Numbered from the stretch's first letter, positions 46,573 through 58,501 are shown. The stretch is 64,000 nucleotides of DNA from Amyloporia xantha (GCA_036971615.1 JAYKKR010000039.1:62001-126000); one strand, 5' to 3'. Numbers and translations: made by a program. The notes: generated from the sequence alone by a model not told the origin.

Positions 46573-49552
46573 ATGAGAGATATACCTAGGCCTCATGCTA
46601 CGTATACGTACTTGCATGTGGAGGCTTTCAAGTTTTAATAATGTGCTCATAGGTTTTGCAACCATTCATCGAGGTTTCCCCTGAACAAACTGTGAACTCG
46701 TGACGAAGCGTGGAAAGTGAGGAGCTGCTCGCCTGTCTCAGCAGAAGCTTTCAGCGCCCTGTCTGTGCGCGCCTCACTGCACCATTGTCCGAGTCTCGTC
46801 GGCGCGTACAGGGCTCCCTGACGCTATATTTCGGCGACCCACTGAATGAGCGCCGTGGGCTTCTACGTCGCACCCCTGATCGTCCTCCAGCCGACAATTG
46901 AGCTCCGTGATTTGCCCCCGTCGCCAGACCCGTCTCGTACGACGTGTTAGTGATGGGGGAAGACGCCTGGAAGAGCCTGGCAGATGGTCTTACCTGGCGC
47001 GAGTCGTTATTAGTCCCTTCAGTCCATGGAAATCATCCGGGGGGGGGGACATAAATCGTCGGGATGCACGGTACCTTTGACGAGCCAAGCTCCAGCACCT
47101 TCGGCTGCAGAGGCTTCTCCAGCCAAAGCCTAAGGAACTTATCCCTGGGCAAATTCCCGATCGTCATTTTGAGACTTGAGTGGCCCGAGGACCATGAGCA
47201 GACGGGGAGCGGAGACGGGTACGATAATACTTTTCGAGGGCCGCGCTCATGCCCGCTCATAGGATTCAGCATAAACTCCGAACAGCTCGCCGCCGAATTC
47301 ACTGAGTATGTCGCGTCCAGCGCCACTATAGGCCGGGCCAACAGACATCCGCTAGAGTACGTCACGGGACTGAGCGCCCGTGGCTCTCGTGGAATTGACG
47401 TTGAACGTTGAAGACTGCGACTTGAACTGCGACTTGAAGTTGGAGTATCGGAACTCATCTTGCGCTGTTTATTGGATGGTGAACTGTAGGGCTTGACAGC
47501 CCTCAGGAAGCTCCTTGATACAGCACTTGTTTGAACGTCCCCTCCTTACTTGCCATTTAACAAGTTGTCGGCGTCATGCAATTCATTTCCGCCACATTTG
47601 ACGTTCAATGTGCTCTCAGCCGGGGAGAATGTATTCTGGGTGCTACGGGAGGTACAAGATACTCGGACGTAGGTTCATCTCGTGCGCTTTCTGAGACGAG
47701 TGGTTGTTGAACTGAACCTCATTGGATATCGTTTCCAGGATTACCAGCATGTCTGTCCGGAAAGGGTATAGAGACAGGCATAGTTAAGCCTGATACTGGT
47801 GTGAGCGTTTGTGGAAATTATCGCTGAATTTTGAACTCATGTTGTTGCAAGACGACGATTACAGAGAGAATCAATCATCATATCCCCCGCCGTCTTGAAC
47901 TGATCACCATATCGACGCAACCTGGTGCTGCCATTGCGGGTGCATGCCTCCCTAGGTCGCAATCAATGTACCGAGCAAGCTCAGACCGTCCCAGTTCCGG
48001 TTAGGTGGGCGGATCGAATGACCAACGCGCTAGGCGTTCTCCTGATAATGATCGCGTGCCCAAGCTAGATGGCGCGCAATGGGGCGCGCAATGGGTGCGG
48101 TCGCCTGCTGCGCGTATATCTCTTCCAAGCCGATGGTGACAAGTGGTCAAGCGTGGACGCCGAGAGCAAGAAGATAGAGAGAGAGAGTAAGACGAAGTGT
48201 CGGCTCTTGCAGGCGGCTCTAAAGCGTTATAAAAAGTGAAGATATTCTGGATGATGCCGTGCAGGTACGCAACATCCGTGTATTCGTCGAAAATGTCGCC
48301 CTTCTCACTCGTTGGCGTGGAAGGCGAACCCAAAGAGAATCTGCGCTCAGAGACTTTTTCAGGCAAGCTACGATTTCGTGTGGCAAATCGAAAGCACGTA
48401 CGTTTCAAAGTAGAACGCACAGGATGAACGCGTTCGCAGTTCGAGATTACGATCGAGAAAAGCGAATGAACGGTGTTGACGCTTGATTTGCGGTCGAACC
48501 TGCCGGTGCGTTTGCCTTGTAGTTAATTCCGGTAAGCCTACCCCTTGGCATTCATCAATAAACGCTGTTAGAGCGTCGCTGTTTCGTGGCGATCATGAAG
48601 ACGAACCTTCGTACTGTAGGAGGCATGATGGGAACGAGACGGTGTGTTGGGTACCATTTGGCTCAACAAAGGCGAGCACTCACTGTTGTGTTTACAAAGA
48701 TATTATTTCTGTTGTCAAGATGTAATCACTCGACACGATAAGCGTAAACAGTACGAGATGCCTCGAACATTTCCACAGCGCATGCTCCGAACTCGAGTGT
48801 TCGCTCACAAATACCTGCGAGTGCCGTCTTAATCGATTGACACGTTGTTGGTCTTCGCGGCGAAGGATGGTTCACCTCACGGCATCATCGTCATTTACTT
48901 AGACACTCACTCGTTGCTTGTCGCGTGTGACCGCATCTATCTCCTTGAAGCTTGATGATCTGTCTGAACATAACTGGATGCCTCGGACGCGCCCAGCATG
49001 TACTTGTACGAATTGGTGAATTGGCTCACCACCATGGTCGATTCGCTAGTCGTTAGGCGTTTCGCGGCGCTGCCTACTACATCGCGGAGTGTTTCATGGT
49101 AAGCTAACTCTGACGTGAGAATTGCCACTCGCTAATGCGGGCTGTAAGCTATGCAGGGTTGCCCCTTCCCGAGAAAGAGATGAGAAACGAAGAAAGGAAG
49201 GTGGAGGCCGTGGTCAGACTGTTCCCCGGAGAAGGTTGATAGTTAGCTGACCTTGTCCTGATGAATACTGAACTTTGGGTACGTTGTTCAAACTCAATAT
49301 CGGCCTTGATGGCGCTGTCAAACAGAGTAACCTCGGGATATGCATTCAGTGCGTCCAACGTATGCTTGTTTTGTCTTCCTGAACTAGTATGGGGAACAGG
49401 ACCGGGCAGATGCTGATCGCTGTAATGCATCGAAAAGAAATGCATTGCTGTCCAGCTACGAAACCAGATCAAAAAAGTGAAGAATCTTCCGTGAAGGTCG
49501 GGGTTGGTATTGTGAGTGAAATTGCCATTACATTGAAAGACCATTATCAGAA
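46573..49552. other. Long gap with open frames on both strands
   Basis: About 3 kb. At 47033-47458 both strands are open (115 residues plus, 141 residues minus, the latter starting SSDTPTSSRSSSRS); I cannot choose between them and know neither. A 10-base G run lies near 47039. A minus frame at 48001-48420 lacks an ATG. No supportable gene. Confidence 0.35.
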
Positions 49553-50905
49553 CTATCTACCGTGACGTTCTAGTGTCAGATCGATAAATTGCTCCGGCAA
49601 GCTTTCCTGTACCTCTCTAATCAGCGACCTCACTGCTATCAACGCCGCTCTCTGGCAAGCAGGATTCAGCGCACAGGCCAGTACCGAGCTCGCTCGGAGC
49701 TGCTCCTCCATGCACCTTAATCGACCCACAACGTCAGCACAGCCAAATTTCAATGTCTTCTCGGTCCTGCTTGATTCGCACCAAGCAGTGGCAAAAGATA
49801 CTAGACAGACTCGCCCATGATGGGTGCAACTGTCCGCCCTGACGAACTGAGGAGGTGAGATGCGTAAGCGATCCCAGAGCGAGACCAGAGAGTAGAAACC
49901 CGATAGCAATCGCGCCATTTGAGCTGAGGTAAGAGGAACTGCCTCGTTTTCTTCATTCTCTGACCCGTCTTGCGCTGGACTTCCTGTGCGTCTCCTTGGA
50001 CAGTCTGCACCATCGATGCTGCTGGCTTGTCCACCGTCCCCATACATTCCCGCTGCCGACAAGGTTGGTGCCGCGAATAGCTCAATATCCATCTGCATCA
50101 GCTGAACGTAGTATGCCACTCCCTTCAGCACTCGAAGCTCGTGCTGATCTGCGACCCGCATCGCCGACCGTGGGCCCAAACCCTGGTTCAGGATCCTGGT
50201 TGCCCAGCAGTCTATGACAAAATCTTTCAGCTTCTCGTGTCCGCAAGTCATGGCTGTCTCCAATATACTGGTGAGTGTGGCAGAGGAAGCCGAGGAGAGA
50301 TCCGCCAAGGGATGAGTGGGGACACCATGAGCACCAGAGACAACATCATATACTGTGTTGATTGCCCATGCTGAAGTCGACAGGAAATGGTATTTGTTTG
50401 TGAGAGAGGCGATAGTCAGCAACTGAGAAACATCCGCAGAAGCACTACTGTAGGCCGCAATTTCGGATGGCCTGTGTTATTAAAACACGCACATTGGTAT
50501 ATTAGACTCGTGTACATTGGCTTGACAATCGGGAGGGTGACTCACAGTGCATAAAGAACAGAGAGCAAGATGCAAAAGTTTTCTTTTGACTCTCCACGGA
50601 GACAAATTGGACTTTCATCACTGCTGCCCTCTGGTATCGCGGAAATAGATTCTCCTTCAGTTGGGGGACGGAGCATGTCTTCAAACACGGACGTATCGCG
50701 CGCTAACATAACTCGGTGGACCTGAACGGTGAAAACTTGATATTGGCGTCACACGTGCTAATGTTGAGAGCGAAAAACGTACCCTGAAAAGTGTTTTGTC
50801 CACCTCGATAATGCAGTCGGCGCTCTCGATTTGTGTTCTGTCCCATGCATGCTCTTGAGAGTGGTCGGTGCGTGGCTTCTTGTCTACCTCGTCTTCGAGG
50901 CACAG
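49553..50905 (-). CDS. BTB/POZ domain protein, 5' end uncertain
   Basis: Two introns are clear: exons (about 50905)-50783, 50721-50546 and 50471-49553. The joined frame reads ADCIIEVDKTLFRVHRVMLA, then DTSVFEDMLRPP, LLSVLYALPSEIAAY and IASLTNKYHFLSTSAWAI: the standard BTB core of the expanded mushroom POZ family, followed by a helical C-terminal half of about 290 residues with an acidic QDGSENEENEAV loop. It is a distant paralogue of the gene at 37669. I cannot place the start. The BTB frame is open to about 50950 with no ATG, while the typical N-terminus (ATG at 51060, MSLPRNLSPNEDQHVLD) is in another frame. No intron I tried links the two, so a frameshift is possible. Function unknown; ubiquitin-ligase adaptor is one family role. 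Confidence 0.7.
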
Positions 50906-52763
50906 CACAGTATGGCGGGGGCTATGCAGTTGAGGTGTATCGACAGTTGCAACCCGGGAAGCTCTTTAGTTTGTTGGCGCTTGCGCGCAGGTCCGATGAC
51001 GTGGGTAGAGTCAAGAACATGCTGGTCTTCGTTTGGGGAGAGGTTCCTGGGGAGCGACATAGGCGAAGAGTTGTGAGGATAAGCGTCAATGATGCGCTGG
51101 AAACGGGATAATCGAGGAGTACGAAGGATATATGATCGAGAAGTGACGTGTTCTACTATTTGCGTGAGAAGTTAGGGTGTACACAATCAGACTAGAACAA
51201 TAGTGAAGGAACAATGGGGCACGGGTACATGAGTCGTTTGATCTGTCCGACGCATCACGACTGCTGGTAGCGTATCATCATTCCGCAGTATTCTAGCGCA
51301 ATCTATAGGGCATATGGATTGTAATGTCCATTGTGAGAACAGCTTGGTCGACTCGTAATAGTCTGCGTTGAAGACATGAAGACTCCTTCGCCGGATCAGG
51401 ACATCGTTCATCACAGACGTAATGGCAGCGGGTTCCAAAATTTGAAAGTTTAGCCTGATTTTGCCAGAGGTCTGAAGGACCTATACTTGGATAGCAGTCA
51501 AGTATAGCAGGACGAACCATTGATAAAGAATTCGCGTCAAACGCGGCTACATCGCTCTCCTATAGTGCCGACAAATTGTTAGTGCTTCCGGCATCATTGG
51601 CCCTCGTTCCAAGTTCCGAAGCCGTCTGCTTGACCGCTACATAGAACGCGCCATCTATGGCTGCACAATGACGCCGAATGCCCTGTGCGAATAATGAAAT
51701 AGGTGTCGCTCACCTTCAATTACCATCGTTGTTCAAGATGGCTAGCGTCTACGATGTTCTCAGAATCTCCTGCTGTCTCTTATGCGTACCATTGGTCAGT
51801 CACGTCACAATGCAAGCCTACATCGTTCCAGATAGTAGAATACCGCAACAGCAGAACATAGCCCGCATTTAGCTAACTAGCCGTTCGCGCAAAGTGACGT
51901 AGCACGTGATGGCGGGAGCAAAGAGCCAATTGAAGGTTACTGTAAAGGCGATTCCGAGGGCAGTGCGGAATTATACCGTGACTGTGAGTGAAACAGCGCC
52001 AGTTTGCGAACGAGCATAGAAGGCTATCAGTCGCCGCCATCATCGACCCGCCGTGCATATGTCTTGTTCAGGACGACAGCGTGTCTGCCTTCCATGCGCA
52101 GCCATTGTTTTCTATTCGAGGCAGTCCTTCGAGTCTTGTTTTTACGACGTTCGAGAATCGCTCGCTTCCAGAATGACGTCCAGTGCTTTGACTGCAGTAA
52201 AAGAAGTAAAAATATCCAAATATTATGTAGAAACTAATCAAATTTCTGTGCAACATCTGATCAATATGTTTGTTTTGTCCGCGAGGGCAGCGCCCAGTGT
52301 ATGGCACGAAACATCAGGCATATAGTTTTTGAAGGAAGTTGTAGCAGGGAAGTATCAGATGATCATGATCGTGGTAGGCCCGAAAATGTGTATTGAGCAA
52401 GGCAGCCGTTTCCGAACCATCCTTCCTGTCTTCTCGAAAAACTTACTGCCGGCTTACTGCCTCGATCATTGACGAGGGCCATCATCTTACACAATGGGGC
52501 TTTAACTTTCGCGCGGAATGTGCAAAGTTACGCATGCTGTGTTCATTGGTCCCAATGCATGTCGCCGATCAAGTAGCATCTGTAACGTGGGAGGTGAAAC
52601 CACGAGTATATGATACCTGACTGCTAAATTTCCACTATACACATTTGAGCCTGTATACTACGGGCCTTGTGTCTGGAAGTGCTAAACCGATGCAGAGCGA
52701 AAGAGTGCCCTTCTGGGCGACGAGTGATTCCTATGGAATAATAGGGCTTTGAGGTTGGTCAGA
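50906..52763. other. Gap between BTB gene and paralogue A
   Basis: Apart from the possible BTB N-terminus near 51060, I see no gene in about 1.8 kb. Confidence 0.4.
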
Positions 52764-53492
52764 CTATACCAAGGAGACATAGACGCACTTAGGAATATGA
52801 GGCGGTAGGAATAGCGAGCGGGAGTACTCGGACGTGCCGCTTGCATAAGATTCATTAGCACTGTCCACTTCAACAGGCAAAATGTCGTTGGCATCGGAAT
52901 TGAATTGACCCCTAAGGTCGCGCCATGCATCGTTCATTCCATGTTCGAGAAGGATTCTTGAGTAGTGGGCATAACAATGGCCCCCCAAGTAAAAGAAAAC
53001 GAAACTCCAAAACTGGCTGATGTCTGTCAGGGCGAGTTGGAAACATGTCTCCTGTTGTGGGATATACCATCCAACAAGGTAACTCCACTGCAGAGTGAAG
53101 ATCAATATGTATGAATTCGGCAATCACATTGAGACACCTACCCCGTCGCAAGAGAATTGCCAATCATGATCGATCGCATCTACGAAGAGCCGTTCGCCAC
53201 CATCCTCATCGGAGCTTACCAAGATGGACACTTTATCGTGAGTCATATAGTGGTGAGGTGACGATTACAAGGGGTAAAAAGTGCGATACACACAACGTTT
53301 CGGTAATATCTCCACTAAGGCGCACCTAGCATCCACCCAATCGGCATCTTCGTCGACAGTGAAGTCTGTCGTCCGAGAGAATTTGCATCCAGACACTTTG
53401 AAATGCACAATATTGCTATTGCTCGGATTATCAATTGACATATAGACCTGCAGAAAGTTTGAAGCTACGTACGCTCTGTGTTCGGCGTCCAT
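52764..53492 (-). CDS. Paralogue A of an unrecognised family (pair with 58502)
   Basis: Exons 53492-53294, 53230-53142 and 53087-52764 give 203 residues. Exon 1 holds CKF-x7-FTVDEDADWVDARCALVE, exon 2 SILVSSDEDGGERLFVDAID then WQFSCDG, and exon 3 GWYIPQQETCFQLALTDIS then FWSFVFFYLGGHCYAHYS. The gene at 58502 has the same three-exon layout, the same intron phases (1 and 0) and closely similar blocks, so the two are paralogues. The family is unknown to me. The alternating beta-type pattern and lack of signal peptide suggest a compact cytosolic or nuclear domain. The hydrophobic FWSFVFFYL segment is probably buried rather than a membrane span, because it sits inside the conserved core. The last 60 residues are acidic and differ between the two copies. 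Confidence 0.65.
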
Positions 53493-53609
53493 GTTGTTCC
53501 TCAGCAGCATGCCAGAACGGACAGATATATATAGCGGTAACTCGAGCCCACTGGTACCAGCACGGATATTCTCGCTCGACAGTGCTGCTGATGCATTGTT
53601 CGTGCCTAT

Positions 53610-54030
53610 GCGAGGACGCTAATCAGCTCTTCCCCACATTGTTCTTCCAGGATAGAATCTGCAGCCAATTTTCGGAGCTTACTCTAATTTTGGTCAAGTT
53701 CAGCGCCCGTCAGAGCTTCCGAGCTTCGAAACTACGCCGAAGTATGTGTCCGTATAACATCGCTCGTACTGTTAAGTCTCGTGCGCCGGAGCGCTAGTCA
53801 GCCGTTCACCTCATTGTTCCCAGCCTGAGATAGAGTAACCAATCTCGGGACCGTGGGGCACTGATCAGCCATACGGCATTGTCATTCCCAGATTGAACCT
53901 GCAGCCAATCCTGGAATTCACTCTAATCTTAGTCAAGCGTAAGAACTTCTTAAGTACACCCGGGCCCGTCTGTGCCCCGATGCCTGAAGCGGGACGCTAA
54001 CTTATCTGTTCAAACGTCCCCCTACGTATC
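53610..54030. repeat. Degenerate repeat block
   Basis: The segment at about 53637-53712 recurs in diverged form at about 53873-53945; both contain CTGCAGCCAAT followed by ACTCTAAT and GTCAAG. Shorter related starts, of the form GACGCTAATCAGC, occur near 53618, 53791, 53862 and 53994. This looks like an old tandem array that has decayed. Confidence 0.55.
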
Positions 54031-54485
54031 TTCTGATCAACGTCTGATCCCTTGGCAAGACGACACATGGCCTGTATCTTCTTCCGTCTTCTTGATCTCG
54101 CGATGCGGAGATGCCCTTACGACTCGCGGGTCTTCGGGCACTATTGCAACCTTGTTACAAACCCACAATGTTGACATGCCGTCTCTGACATCAACAGCTC
54201 CACGTCTCCATTGACATCGATGAGTTTTTGCCAACAGATCGACAGAGTCTGACTCTTGAGGCAGATGTCTAGAGAGGCACTTCGAGTCGAACGTGGAGAA
54301 CTTGAGTATGCATTCAAAGCTTCCGAGTCTAAGGTAGGGCATGTAAGAAATCCTGCTTTGTTGCTACACGTACTCTTAAGCCTTGATCATTGTCTGCACT
54401 CGGTGCTCCTGTAAAAATGACCTCAAATTACGCATAGCAAATATTGTCGCGTAAAACTAAAGTGGGCCTCACAATGTCCATGTGA

Positions 54486-55348
54486 TTATATTCTGCTATT
54501 TAAATTCGCTGGCGTTATCGCTAGGAGCGAGAAAAGCATTAGGAGTGCTAAGGCTTGGCAAGCAGCGCGATGAAGAAATTCCACCCCCGCAAAGCAATGC
54601 CATCCTGTGTGCTTTGTTTCAGAGTGGGAAGCGGGTACTGTCCCTTCGGTGACATCAGAGATGCATGCGGAGGCGAAGCGAAGGATACACGCACGGGGAG
54701 ATTCTGTCATTTCCTCTGTTGAGGAGGGTGCTTTACCTCCAGGCTTCGTACTGTCGTGCTTGACCGCCTCCGCACCGTTCTGAGTGGCTGCCAATGCATC
54801 ATCCTGCATAACGGTCTCACCATATGAGACAACCTCTGAAGGCTGCTGTAGTTCCGATTTGCACATGTGTACCGCGGCAGAAGGTTCGTAAAATATAGGG
54901 CGCGATGCATCTTGTTCAGTATCCGAATTGTGCTCCAACATGTCTCTCATCCTGGCTGAGATCGAGACATTATCAATCGATCCCAACAATGAATGAGCCG
55001 AACTACCTGAAGATTCATCCGAGTTGTACTCCAGCATGTCTCGCGTACTGACTAAGGTCGAAATCTAATCAATCAATTCCGCAATCAATGAGTACACGCA
55101 CCTGTCTGAAGATCGTATAGGCTCTCAATAACCGACACTGCAGATTTAGGTCAAGTATTCCAACGCTACGGAAGTGGATATAGATGCGAACCTTCCCAGA
55201 TCTCAATGCGATGTGGTTGCTCGGTAAGTGATGCTACAGTATCGTCACGGCCAACCGCGATTCCCGCAGCGATACGGTAGGTTATAGGAGTTTGGTTGTG
55301 TGTCTGTTGGATTTCGTGAGATGAGGACCCTCCCAAGATTGACTCCAT
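54486..55348 (-). CDS. Lineage-specific protein with C-terminal membrane tail and duplicated exon
   Basis: Exons 55348-55192, 55137-55102, 55051-55007 and 54955-54486 join to 235 residues. The N-terminal 50 residues read TPITYRIAAGIAVGRDDTVA and end in HRIEIWE. Then come two copies of a 15-residue element (RDMLEYNSDES and RDMLEHNSDTEQ), each in its own exon with a similar 50-51 nt intron before it, so exon and intron were duplicated together as a unit of about 96 bp. An acidic Ser/Thr-rich stretch follows, then a Trp/Cys/His segment, and a hydrophobic helix (ALALLMLFSLLAITPA) at the very end. No signal peptide, so it is probably tail-anchored. I do not recognise the family. The 51 nt intron is a multiple of three, and the frame stays open if it is kept. 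Confidence 0.6.
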
Positions 55349-55965
55349 ACATTTATGCAATGTATCCTGGCTTTAAATGGAAATTCAAGGACCCTTCTAT
55401 CAATCAAAAAAAGCGACTCACACCCTCCACATCGAAAAGCGTATAGGCGGGCACCTAGGTTGATGTCCCATAAAAAAGTTCGTTGGTTTCAGTGCTACAC
55501 CAAATACGCTGCTTTTCGCCACAACAAGTTGCATAAATGTCCAAGCGTTTTTTGATGGGAAGCGGGAAGTATTTTATGCATGCAATATTTGAAGCCTTGA
55601 ATCTATAAAGATACAGACCAGATGTAAGATCGTAGACTGCAAGTTGGTCTTCGGAAACAATGACGGCCGTGCCACTGCATATTACTCAATACACAAGTCG
55701 TCGCAAACAGACGGAATACGCACATATGATGTTCGATTTCATATCGATGGATGACACACTGAGAGGAGACATCATAAATCAAACTATACACATGTTTGTT
55801 ATTGCGCCTCAATTCTCGAGGGGGAAGGAGACATCCTCACATCGTTTTGTGCCTTCGATAGCATACCAGCAATGTTCCAAGATCTTGAAAAAATTCGATA
55901 TGAGATATCTCTGCGTGTGTTAGGACGGGATCTAAGCCACACAGCAGCATAGCTGAATGTACTGA
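55349..55965. other. Gap
   Basis: About 600 bp with short chance frames only. Confidence 0.4.
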
Positions 55966-56666
55966 TCAAAATCCATGCAAAGTATCAAAAGCAGCAGAGG
56001 TCATACGCTTGGGGCGCGTTGCCCATATCCTCAGCTTTCCGGAAGCAACAGCAGCGAGACGCTCGAATCTCGGATCGAAGGCAAGATGAACATCGTTCAT
56101 TATGTGATCTTCCGTAGAGTCGAACATTGACCACTGGAATGACAGTGACGGTCGATAATATACATTTATATCCCACAAAGCGAGGGTCCCATCTGAGCAA
56201 GCGCAAATGAGAGTAGGGATCCCACTCGATGGGGCGCCCCATACAATGTCTTTGACTGGGGCTCTATGTTCGCATCTTGCCAGCAATCGCCCTGGGACGA
56301 GAGACCAGAACGAAACAGCACCATCATCAGCTGGTGAAAGGCGCCACATAAGCGAAGTGTCCGTCAGCAGTGAAACGCTAGTCAACGTACAGCAAGAGAC
56401 AATCGTGTTTCCGGAAGGGCTGAAGAGGATCTTGTTGATGCGTAGAGCATGACCAGATAGCCAAAGTCTGAGAGAACTATGAGCGTACATGTCCGAGTTC
56501 AGAGGTGCGAATGGCGGACACCTCACATGGACATTCTATGAGGTGAGAATCACAAGTTTGAAGGCGGCACCCGGCACAATTGGGACGTATACGTACTAGG
56601 CGGCGCCACTGGAACAGGATTTCGAACGTGGTCCCCATGACCAAAGGGAGAAGGACGATCTGAAAT
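55966..56666 (-). pseudogene. WD40-repeat protein, probably decaying
   Basis: Exons 56391-56535 and 55966-56330 join well (GNTIVSC then SDDGAVSFW). They read LRLWLSGHALRINKILFSPS, then APVKDIVW and CSDGTLALWDI, which are two WD40 blades with Trp-Asp ends. A further upstream exon at 56597-56666 fits by sense (SDRPSPFGHGDHVRN) but its end is in phase 1 while the next exon needs phase 0. The most upstream ATG (about 56793, MSECAQLDLQGLA) meets a stop at once. Downstream the protein stops after about two blades where a full propeller needs about seven. I read this as a gene that has lost frame at its 5' side and is truncated at its 3' side. If it is intact, the exon limits are not those given here. 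Confidence 0.55.
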
Positions 56667-57549
56667 CTGAGACACGACAATTAGCGTTTGCCGTCGTTCA
56701 GACTCGTACCGCACACGAGCAGAGCCAACTCCCTTTGGGTTAGCGCTACTTAGCTAGGCCTTGCAGATCTAGCTGGGCACATTCGGACATCGAGAAATGG
56801 TCGAAATTTCCCCGAGAAATAAAGCAACCTTGTTTATGGCTGTATTGAAATTTAAAACGCAAGAGATCAAAGCAGCGGCATGGGCGTCTGCAGCCACTAT
56901 TTGGCGATGTTTGTTCCAACTGAAAAGACTTGTTTCAACCCTCTACGGGTACGCTCGCTTCGCTTGCGATCACAATGGCCCAGCTGCAGACAGGTCTTGG
57001 GTGCGATACCATCTGAATACGGGGCCACCGCCACTAGAACAAATGGGGCTGCTCAAGTCTGGTCTGGTCCCTCGTATCGCACCACATGTGCACAAACTCG
57101 AAGCACGGTGCGCAGCTCTTACTATCCCGAGTTGGTGGCAGTTGTTTTCAAACTGACTATGAATACCTATACAAGCAGCTCTGAGGCAAGGAGAGTCGGA
57201 TCCTTACCGATACAGGCTGCCGAGTTGAGGCGACCAAAACAGGTAGGTACTTCGGTGAGCGCAAACCGAGATCACCCAAATGATATCTAAACCCATTGTC
57301 TGGTATTACCTTCCACAAGTATCGTGAGGGAGTGAGGAAGACATCTAGATTCATGATCGTGGTTCATTGTGTGAAGATCGAATCCGGAGATTGGTTAGAC
57401 AATAGCTTACGAGAGCCTGATAGTCAGCATTAGGCCATATTTCCCAATTCATAGAACAAGGCAAGTAAATTTAAACTACTTGGAAGCCATGCGCCCGCAT
57501 CTGATAAGTATTGCGGGACCTCGCCTCTTAGTCAGGCTTTCCGGTCGAC
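56667..57549. other. Gap upstream of the RING-SIM gene
   Basis: About 880 bp. A plus frame at 56797-57156 is not recognised and lacks support. It should contain the promoter of the gene at 57550. Confidence 0.4.
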
Positions 57550-58020
57550 ATGATTATCTGCACTATTTGTCTAGAAGATATTGAACGGGAAGAGGCTGAG
57601 CCAGTGGCGACTCATTGTGGTCAGAAATCGTTATGGCTATGTCAAAGCTGATACTAATGGCTTACAGGGCATATTTTCTGCGCCATGTGCATCTACAATT
57701 CCCTGGAACATTCTCGTTTGTGTCCAGTTTGTCGGAAGCAAGTCAACGACTGCGTCAGAATATACCCGACTAATTACAGTGTCGCTAGAAAGTAAGTCCA
57801 ACAATCTTGAGTTCATAGTATTTGTGCTTCACGAGACAAACATGCACTCAGGTCTCCACGATGGGCACTCCCGTGTGACAATGTCGACATAATCGACTTG
57901 ACGCGAGATGACGAGCAGCACTCAGACCACAACATCATAGATCTTACAGACGATGGAAGCAGACCCCTTAGGAGCTCGAGGAGGTCTGTTGTAATTGATC
58001 TGACACGAGAGGACGACTGA
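57550..58020 (+). CDS. Small RING protein with three SUMO-interacting motifs (STUbL-like)
   Basis: Three exons (57550-57619, 57668-57791, 57852-58020) give 120 residues. The N-terminal half is a C3HC4 RING: CTICLEDIE, then HCGHIFCAMCIY, then LCPVCRKQV. The C-terminal half is short and acidic and holds three motifs of the form hydrophobic-I-D-L-T followed by acids: DIIDLTRDDE, NIIDLTDDG and VVIDLTREDD. That pattern is the classic SUMO-interacting motif. RING plus clustered SIMs define SUMO-targeted ubiquitin ligases such as RNF4 and Slx5/Slx8, which ubiquitinate poly-SUMOylated proteins in the nucleus. Here the RING comes first and the SIMs last, the reverse of RNF4. Intron 1 splits the Gly codon of Cys-Gly-His in phase 1, as in the two RING genes at the left edge. 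A fourth motif (DVIDLTLEDE, about 58030-58060) follows in a shifted frame just past the stop. Confidence 0.83.
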
Positions 58021-58501
58021 ACCAGATGAGGATGTCATAGACCTTACACTTGAGGACGAGATGAGGGTCGCCGCATGTTTGTATTCCTGATCAATTTGAC
58101 CGCTGTATGGATGCGTCTACGACACGCAATTGTTTACATGCGTGCTCTTATGTAAGAAGGAACCGATATATCAATCTCAGCTCCTGTGGTTTGTAGGTTC
58201 ATAGAAGCATTTTCACGATACCTGCGCATTGGCTAAGTGGACACTGAAAACGAATTCATGTCTCCAGACTTTGAACAACAGAAGACACTTGCTAGATATA
58301 AGAAATCATACGATAAGACATCGACGTAGCTCCCTTTAAAGGGTGTCGCAAGAGATCAGACGAATCACTGGAGAGGACTGTATTAAAACTGCTGTTACTA
58401 CTCTTCATCGGGTTCATCGGGCTCTCGCGCCGACTTCTCCAGGACAGGTTTATCACTGCGTGTAGCGGCTGGAACCACAAGTGCGCATGGATTCCGCCGT
58501 A
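58021..58501. other. Convergent gap between the RING-SIM gene and paralogue B
   Basis: Holds the out-of-frame fourth SIM at about 58030-58060. It may also hold an extra 3' exon of paralogue B (open frame on the minus strand at 58292-58430 after a good acceptor). Confidence 0.4.

Noticed and set aside
47033..47458. Overlapping open frames on both strands
   Set aside because: Neither strand shows splice context, known motif or neighbouring exons, and both cannot be real. Left unassigned.
48001..48420. 139-codon minus-strand frame
   Set aside because: No ATG start, no family match, and low-complexity Ser-rich content at its end.
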